Assembly: GCA_022749755.1 (NCBI GenBank)
Contig: CM040442.1
Coordinates: 18,636,457-18,700,456 of the forward strand
DNA length: 64,000 bases
Source of the DNA: Azadirachta indica
Lineage: Eukaryota > Streptophyta > Magnoliopsida > Sapindales > Meliaceae
Reading direction: 5' to 3'
Both the position numbers and the translations under genes were made by a program. The notes beneath the pieces were generated by a model. The model saw only the letters and a list, made by a program, of their open reading frames with translations, searched no databases and was not told the DNA's origin. This document shows positions 58,543-64,000 of the stretch, piece by piece. The first letter of the stretch is position 1, and the number at the start of each line of letters is the position of its first letter.

Positions 58543-59215
58543 AAAAAAATGATGGTGTTTTCTTCATTCTTTGAAAATAAGTTTTATACACATATATGTG
58601 TGTATATGTATACAATTCAACAGTTAAGATTGTCTTTCAATAAATATTTTGAATGGTTGGGATTATAAGGTAATATTTTATATATAAATAAATACAAAAT
58701 ATCTTACTTACCACTACTAACACAAATTGGGCCTTTTAGGCATGAGCAGTCACAGAGTTACAGTGCATGTTATTGTGTCAGGTGCTGCTTGTTCTATTTT
58801 TTGTTCAGTGCATATGCATTGGCCGAAATAAAATTTAACTTACTACCTCAATAGAGATTTTAGCAAACATACCCACTATGCTTGTAGTAGAAACTACTCA
58901 CGTATAAAATGTAACACTTAACACTTGTGGACGAAATTTGTGTGCTTACGAAGTTATCACTCGTGCTGATGGCAAGTGACATCCACCCCCATCGAAATCC
59001 TTGATGCCTTCGTCAAGTATTTTCAATTTGTACTTTTCAACTTGATTTGAAAATTGTTATAAATTCGTTTCTTTCTCCAAGGTAGCCTCACTGTCCAAAA
59101 GGTTCTTCCATCTCACTAAAAGTTTTGAGCACTTCAGTACGTTGCTTCGCCAGATAACTCATTTTGCAAGTATCTTGGCTATCTCACAATCATAGGAGGT
59201 TATGGTGGCAGGTGA
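58543..59215 (-). repeat. Inverted copy of the element's own 3' end inside it
   Basis: Read on the minus strand it starts with pol 3' sequence (cagataactcattttgc complement, near 59,150), continues through a purine tract (gatgggggtgga) and then the first ~435 bp of the LTR (tgtcacttgccatcagcacg onward). The same order is found on the plus strand at 60,480-61,100. It is therefore the terminal pol, PPT and U3-R part of a sister copy in reverse orientation. It ends inside the R-like region (gaagaaaacaccatc). Confidence 0.82.
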
Positions 59216-59329
59216 TGCTTTGTGTGACTTCCCTTATTTCGAATCTTGCACATCATCATGGTAGGGCTTAACGCATGACCCTTTTGCCCAAAGTCTCATG
59301 AAACCTGCTCCAAAGGCAAGACAAGACAA

Positions 59330-60440
59330 GAAGATTTTGGACAAAAAATGGCATTCTTTACATAGTTTTTACATTTTGAAATGGGAAAACTTGCGATGGG
59401 ATTGATGGAGTGCCAGGACTCTAAATAGGCTGGACATTCGGGTATTCATCGCAATTTGGGTTTGTTAGAAGATGTATACTATTGGCCATGTATGAAGGAT
59501 GATGTAGAGGCATATATGAGGACTTGCCTTGCACACCAATAAGACAAAGTTGAGCAAAAGCAACCCGTTGATTTACTCTAGCAGTTTTAGAACATTTATG
59601 GGAGTGTGTTACTATGGATTTCATCTATGCATTGTCGAAATTTGAGGGATACGGATCTATATTGGTCGTGGTCTACAAGTTGTCCAAGTACGGAACTTTT
59701 ATTCCAGCCCCACAAGATTACACCGCTAAGGATGCTGCCTGCTTATTTTTTAAGGATGTTGTGAAGTATTGAGGCCTTCCTCAAACTCTTAACAATGATA
59801 AGGACTCATGTTTTACTGGGAAGTTCTAGTGTGAATTGTTCAGGTTGATAGGATCAAACCTACAGTTTTTAACAAGTTTTCACCCGTAGACTAATGGGCA
59901 AATCGAGGGGGTGAACATGTTGTTGGAGCTTTATTTGATACACTTTGTGAGTGCTCATCATTGTGATTAGGCAAAGTTACATGATGTAACTTGGTTTTAA
60001 TACGTGCAGCAAAGCAAAGCCATGCAACATAGCCCATTTAAGATAGTGACAGGTCGACAGTCGCACACATCACAAACTTTGGTAAAAGGCTATATAGGTT
60101 CGAACCCCTCAGCATACAAATGGGCAAAAGGTTGGCAAGAGCAACTTGATGTCCTCAAGGTTTTCTCAGATGAAGTGTCTAAGAAAATGAAGAATGGGTA
60201 GACAAGGATTGCAAACTGTTAGTTTAATCCAGCGATCTGCTTATGGTTAAGCTACCAAGTTAACAATTCAAAGCCTACTGGTTAGTGCACGATATGGAGA
60301 TACGAGGGATCTTACCTTATCCTCAAAGAGATCAGGAAGGTGTCATATCATGTCGAGCTGCCATTGAAGCTTAGATTTCATTTGGTCTTCTATGTGAGTT
60401 TATTGAAGCCTTATCATGAAGATGTAAAAGATTTGAAATG
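59330..60440 (+). pseudogene. Ty3/gypsy integrase pseudogene
   Basis: Plus-strand frames read HSGIHRNLGLLEDVYYWPCM (part of the zinc-binding HHCC region), MDFIYALSKFEGYGSILVVV (start of the catalytic core, first Asp present), NDKDSCFTGKF (second Asp present) and TNGQIEGVNMLLE (third acidic residue, where TDGQTERVN is usual). The C-terminal domain follows, up to about 60,440. Several stops interrupt it. The domain joins cDNA to host DNA; here it is the only enzymatic domain left in this element. A t-arm-like ggttcgaacccc at about 60,098 lies within this coding relic. Confidence 0.86.
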
Positions 60441-60689
60441 AAAAGAGTCATACAGAGTACTACCCGCCACTATAACCTCTTATAATCACGAGCTAACTGA
60501 GACACTTGCTAATTGAGTCGGTGAAGCGACGTACCAAAGTACTTGGAATTCTTGGTGAGATGGAAGAACTTTTCAAATAGTAAGGATAGTTGAGAGAAAG
60601 AAGTGGATTTGTGGCAATTTTGAAATCAAGTTGAAGAGTATAAATTAAAAAGGATTGATGAGGGTGTCAAGGATTTCAATGGAGAAGGA

Positions 60690-61293
60690 TGTCACATGTT
60701 GCCAACACGAGCGGTAACTTTGCAAGCATGCAAACTTCATTCACGAGCGCTAGCGTTGTGTCTAACACGTAAGTTATTCCTACCATAGGTATAGTGGATA
60801 TATTTGTTAAAATCTCTATTGGGGTAGTAAACTAAATTCTATTTGCACCAATCCATATGAAACTGAGTAGGGAATAGAACAAGTAGTGGCCTGATACTAT
60901 AACGTGCATTATAGCTCTATCACTGTTCATGTCCAATGGTAGTAGATAGGATATTTTGAGTTTATTTGTGTATAAAATATTGCATTGTCATCTCACCTAT
61001 TCAAAGTATTTGTTGAGAGGCTACTCTAGCCATTGAATTGCACATATATGTATAAAGCTTGTTTTGGAAGAATAAAGAAAACACTACCATTTTCCATCTT
61101 TGCTCTCACGTTTTGCTCTCTCTTCTCTTTGCATGTCCTTTATACTTGCATTGGACAAAAAGCTCATAGCACTCAGAAAAACACAAGCGCACAAATTAAT
61201 CTTAGCAATTTAAGGTTTACTTAATTTGGTTTTTCCATAAGCTAAGTTAGGTGCCACCGAGTGACGGCAACTTCAAATTTCTAGGACGTGAGA
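60690..61293 (+). repeat. Right LTR of the nested gypsy element
   Basis: It begins tgtcacatgttgccaacacg after a purine-rich tract (atggagaagga) and ends ctaggacgtgaga, a decayed form of cacgtgaca. A TATA-like tgcacatatatgtataaagc is near 61,040. Confidence 0.87.
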
Positions 61294-61298
61294 AGTAG

Positions 61299-61595
61299 CT
61301 ATGGTCGCTCAAGAGAGTATGTGGCTAGTAAACTGATGAATGATCTATATCAATCAGTGGATTATATAGTTCCGTTGTTTTGTAATAATCAGTCGGTAAT
61401 TCATCTGGCTGAAAATCAAGTCTTTTTTGTAAGAACTAATGATGTTGAAGTGCATTATCATTTTATCAGAGAAAAAGTTTTGCAAGAGGAGATTGTGATG
61501 AAAGAGATTAAAACAGATGATTAAATTGCAAATTCGAGAAATTTCGTCGTCAACTAAACGAGGTGTAAAGAATTTGAGCTAGTGTTGAGGAAGGG
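61299..61595 (+). pseudogene. copia RNase H pseudogene, downstream part
   Basis: The frame reads ESMWLVSKLMNDLYQSVDYI, then LFCNNQSVIHLAENQVFFVR, then EVHYHFIREKVLQEEIVMKE, ending in a stop at 61,522-61,524, with diverged remnants beyond. These are the standard final motifs of copia RNase H (CDNQSAI.LA.NPV...RTKH.EVHYHFIREKV). A purine tract (gaggaaggg) lies just before the LTR. It is the continuation of 56,515-57,330. Confidence 0.88.
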
Positions 61596-61964
61596 TGTTG
61601 ATGTCAACAATTCAGTCCAAATTTGATAGGTCAACCCATTGTGTGGAAGCTTCCATTGGTTGGTAAAATTAATTATTTGAGTTAGGCATTTAATAGAAAA
61701 TTAGGTTTGTGTTAAGCACATTGTACGATTGTAATTAATTTACATTTTAATATTTGTACAGTGTGGATTGACTTTTGTAAACTATAAAATACGTTCCTTA
61801 TTTTTGGAGTTTTACATTAAAGTGAAGAAAAAAATTAAGGATAGTAGAAGACATTATGAGTTATATTTGGGAAGTGTTATAGTGAAAACTTTGTGGGTAA
61901 GTTGTGGATATTCTCCTAGCTTAATTATTTAAAGTTGTGTACTCTTTTCTACTTATTCTCAACT
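61596..61964 (+). repeat. copia LTR, plus orientation
   Basis: It starts tgttgatgtcaacaattcag and ends acttattctcaact at the host junction. It matches the reverse complement of 49,982-50,420, for example in aattaattatttga, gtgttaagcacatt and gggaagtgttatagtgaaaa. A TATA-like actataaaatacg is at about 61,780. Confidence 0.85.
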
Positions 61965-63354
61965 TCTTATAGTTTAATATAGCCTATATATTTGATAAAG
62001 TGCATTCTCAAGACTGGTTTCTAGTAGCGGTATTTAGATGATACAATGAAGTTTCTTGTGTTGTGATAATCTCAGCAAATAGGTTTTACTCGCTACAACT
62101 ATGAATATCAAATAGTTATTGCTTATTGATTTTGAGTTATCCAATCTACTGCTATTATGTATTATAGTTTAATGTGTAGCCTGATGGATTTGATGAATTG
62201 CATTATCAAGAGTGGCTTCTAGTAGTAGTTTAGATGATGCAGTGAAGTTTCCTGTGTTGTCTAAGTCCGTGATAATCATAGTTATAGAAGAAATGTCTTT
62301 TCTGTCTCTCATGTTCTTTTAGTAATATATTTACGGGGATTTAAGCAAATATATTTTACTTGCTACTATGTTACAATTTATTACAGACAACTGGCTAGCA
62401 CAATCCATCATAACAGAATTCTGTCTGGAAATCTGATGTTTGTGTAACTTCTAATTCTCTTTTTCTTTTTCTTGCTTTACTGCTTTTATTACGTTCTTCT
62501 GTTTTCGGGTTCTGCTTTTGCTTGTTCATAGTCTTTGTGCTTTTTAACTTATTGAATTATTTCTAGTTGTGGTAGTCACAACAAATACGCAAGATATTAT
62601 GCCAGCATGTTATATATTTACGTGTAAATTATGCTATGCTGGGGTTGTTCTTGCAAGTCCTTTAGCTTTTAAGTTCTTCGGACATGTTCTCTGTGATGAT
62701 TATAGTAAGAAACTTTGGAAATGTGATGTTTTACACGTACTAGCTTTGTGCTTTATCTTTTTTCTTTTTGGTACTTAATTTCTAGTTGTTTCTGGGTTTT
62801 TTAAGTAACTAGTGAGCGGTCTGTCCCAAAATTTGAAGTTTGCTGTTGTGGTGCCGGTGTTTGAAATTGTGTAATTTTCAAGATTCTTTCTTAAAAAATA
62901 TGGTGTTTTTCTTTCTTGTTTAGGCACACAATGGATTCAGCTTATTCTTTTGTTGTTTTTTTGCTGCAACTTTTTGGCCAAGTTGTTGACTCTTCTAGAC
63001 TACATCTTTGATTGTGGTGGAAATTTACCATGACTACATATACCATCATCATAATTCATTTATTATTTCAATCACCTAACTTTACTGATTTTCCATTTTG
63101 CTACTTGTTGCAAAAAGTAAAAAAAAAATTATCATATTTTTGGAATGTTATTTTCAAGACCAACCACAGACAGAGAGTAGAAATTATATATAAACAATTC
63201 ATCTTCCAAATAAAGTTCGCTGTTCAGGAAATCAGTGGAGGGAAAGTAGCAAGCTTTCAAAGTCTGAGCCAACTACGATTCTGGAAATTATATATTACAA
63301 GGTGACTTTTGGGAATTAAAAAAATTATTTTCCTTTTATTAGAATGAGTTTAAT
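61965..63354 (+). other. T-rich, intron-like locus, right part
   Basis: This is the continuation of 47,400-49,981 beyond the composite insertion. The plus strand remains T-rich. Small frames (62,569-62,778, 63,012-63,305) have no recognisable similarity. The latter contains EISGGKVASFQSLSQLRFWK, which I could not assign. It may be intronic or untranslated sequence of a host gene extending outside the window, or old intergenic DNA. Confidence 0.35.
61968..62290. repeat. 195-bp tandem duplication at the insertion site
   Basis: Copies begin at 61,968 and 62,163 (tatagtttaat, then tagcct, then cttctagtag, then gatgatrcartgaagtttc). The tail of a further upstream copy is left of the composite at 49,926-49,981. 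The 12-kb composite therefore inserted within this duplicated host sequence. Confidence 0.82.
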
Positions 63355-64000
63355 GTAACATCTCAAATCCAATATTTATAAAATTAATGGACATTCATAA
63401 AACTAATACCGAAGTTGAATTAGGTGCTAAAGAAATCCAAAACAAAACTTTATTTTCAATAACATAACATAATAACTAATTCTCTAATCTTCAACCATAC
63501 CAAAGACAATACATGTTCAACTTGTAAAGCAACAAAAAAACTCACATGCTATCTTCTGAAGCAAATCTTCCAACTCATTGTCCTAAACACAAGCTTCTCA
63601 TTTAAAATTTACATTGCGCAACTATAAAACCTCAACTGAAATATCTTGAAATATTATTAGATAAAATAAATATCCTCCAACAACATCAAATAACCACCAT
63701 GATATGCAAAAGGTCTATTTATGTAATGTCCTCAAATGTCTATCAACATAAAATGGTAAATACAAATTTAAAGCTATCCTCCAAAGAAAGTTATATCAAC
63801 TCACTGCTCTACGCTACTTAATATGTAAAAAATAAATAATGAGGGGTGAGTCATTAACTCGATAAGTAATGTCATTTATACTATATGTGTGTGTTTCTTT
63901 TTTTTTTTTTTTCAATTATAGCAACACTCACAAGCTTTTTCTTTCTTTTTTCTTTTTGTAAGCATACAACATATAACAATATTCAAATAATAGAAAAAAT
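63355..64000 (+). mobile_element. Start of an LTR, element continues beyond the window
   Basis: tgtaacatctcaaatccaat at 63,355 is a typical TGTAACA(C/T)C(C/T)CAAA start of a plant gypsy LTR. The sequence continues through catttacattgcgcaact-like and gaggggtgagtcattaact blocks to the window end. The later block matches 21,175-21,235. No coding sequence is reached. Confidence 0.55.

Larger units (their letters stand above)
57331..61293 (+). mobile_element. Ty3/gypsy element nested in copia RNase H
   Basis: LTRs at 57,331-57,942 and 60,690-61,293 flank a rearranged interior: a primer-binding-like site (tttggcatccgagc at 57,944), a gag N-terminal fragment (58,192-58,540), an inverted copy of the element's own 3' end (58,543-59,215, minus), and integrase (59,330-60,440, plus). 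Protease, reverse transcriptase and RNase H are absent. The element belongs to the same superfamily branch as the gag-protease element at 32,049-35,769: LTR ends are tgtcac...acgtgaga-like and the gag N-termini align. Confidence 0.85.
49982..61964. mobile_element. 12-kb composite insertion bounded by two oppositely oriented copia LTRs
   Basis: The outermost sequences are LTRs of one copia family: 49,982-50,420 on the minus strand and 61,596-61,964 on the plus strand. Both therefore end outward with their 3' ends (TGTTGAGAA at the left edge, TTCTCAAC at the right edge). Flanking tcttt (49,977-49,981) and tctta (61,965-61,969) match at 4 of 5. The sequence across the removed insert lines up with the intact second copy of the host repeat at 62,120-62,200. 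Inside are copia 3' ends, a gypsy palindrome and a nested gypsy element. A single retrotransposon has direct LTRs, so this is a rearranged or multiply inserted structure. Confidence 0.65.

Noticed and set aside
60098..60110. ggttcgaacccc, resembling a tRNA T-arm
   Set aside because: It lies inside the gypsy integrase relic, and no matching acceptor, D or anticodon arms were found around it.

Overview
The window is nuclear DNA of a dicotyledonous plant. It is AT-rich, has U-rich spliced introns, and carries a TIR-NBS-LRR resistance gene (a class absent from grasses) in a dense bed of transposable-element remains. It resembles an NLR locus of a woody rosid, but I cannot name the species. No tRNA, rRNA, CRISPR array or prokaryotic feature was seen.

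The only gene that looks intact is a five-exon TIR-NBS-LRR gene at 25,666-31,143 (+), encoding about 1,373 residues. Three host-gene relics can be named or suspected. One is a GeBP/DUF573-type transcription-factor pseudogene (-), split by a retrotransposon (31,822-32,048 and 35,770-36,260). One is a frameshifted WAT1/MtN21 transporter exon (14,321-14,473). The third is a T-rich, intron-like locus (47,400-49,981 and 61,965-63,354) that a 12-kb composite insertion has cut in two.

Layout. 1-5,785: about 100 copies of a 47-bp minisatellite, interrupted by a 1-kb solo-LTR-like insert. 5,946-6,437: hAT-like MITE. 7,524-12,948: a 5.4-kb Mutator-like element with about 95-bp inverted repeats, a 9-bp target duplication and a dead transposase. 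15,370-20,266: a decayed Ty3/gypsy element with both LTRs and a target duplication. 22,372-23,990: an AT-rich long-inverted-repeat element. 24,571-24,752: a short MITE with a G-box in each end, about 0.9 kb upstream of the resistance gene. 32,049-35,769: a gag-protease-only LTR element inserted in the GeBP pseudogene. 36,694-41,943: a CACTA (En/Spm) element flanked by TTA, with a TNP2 relic. 44,016-44,914 and 45,225-46,265: foldback elements. 49,982-61,964: a composite whose two outermost copia LTRs point in opposite directions, containing a gypsy palindrome and a second gypsy element nested in a copia RNase H gene. 63,355-64,000: the start of another LTR, of a family also seen at 21,160-22,010.

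The genes do not form a pathway. The functional content is one putative intracellular immune receptor; the rest records layered transposition and rearrangement. The strongest structural observations are the inverted-LTR composite, the nested insertions whose empty sites can be read from the flanks, the disrupted GeBP gene, and the 47-bp repeat that stays largely open on one strand. Percentages and copy numbers are by-eye estimates.
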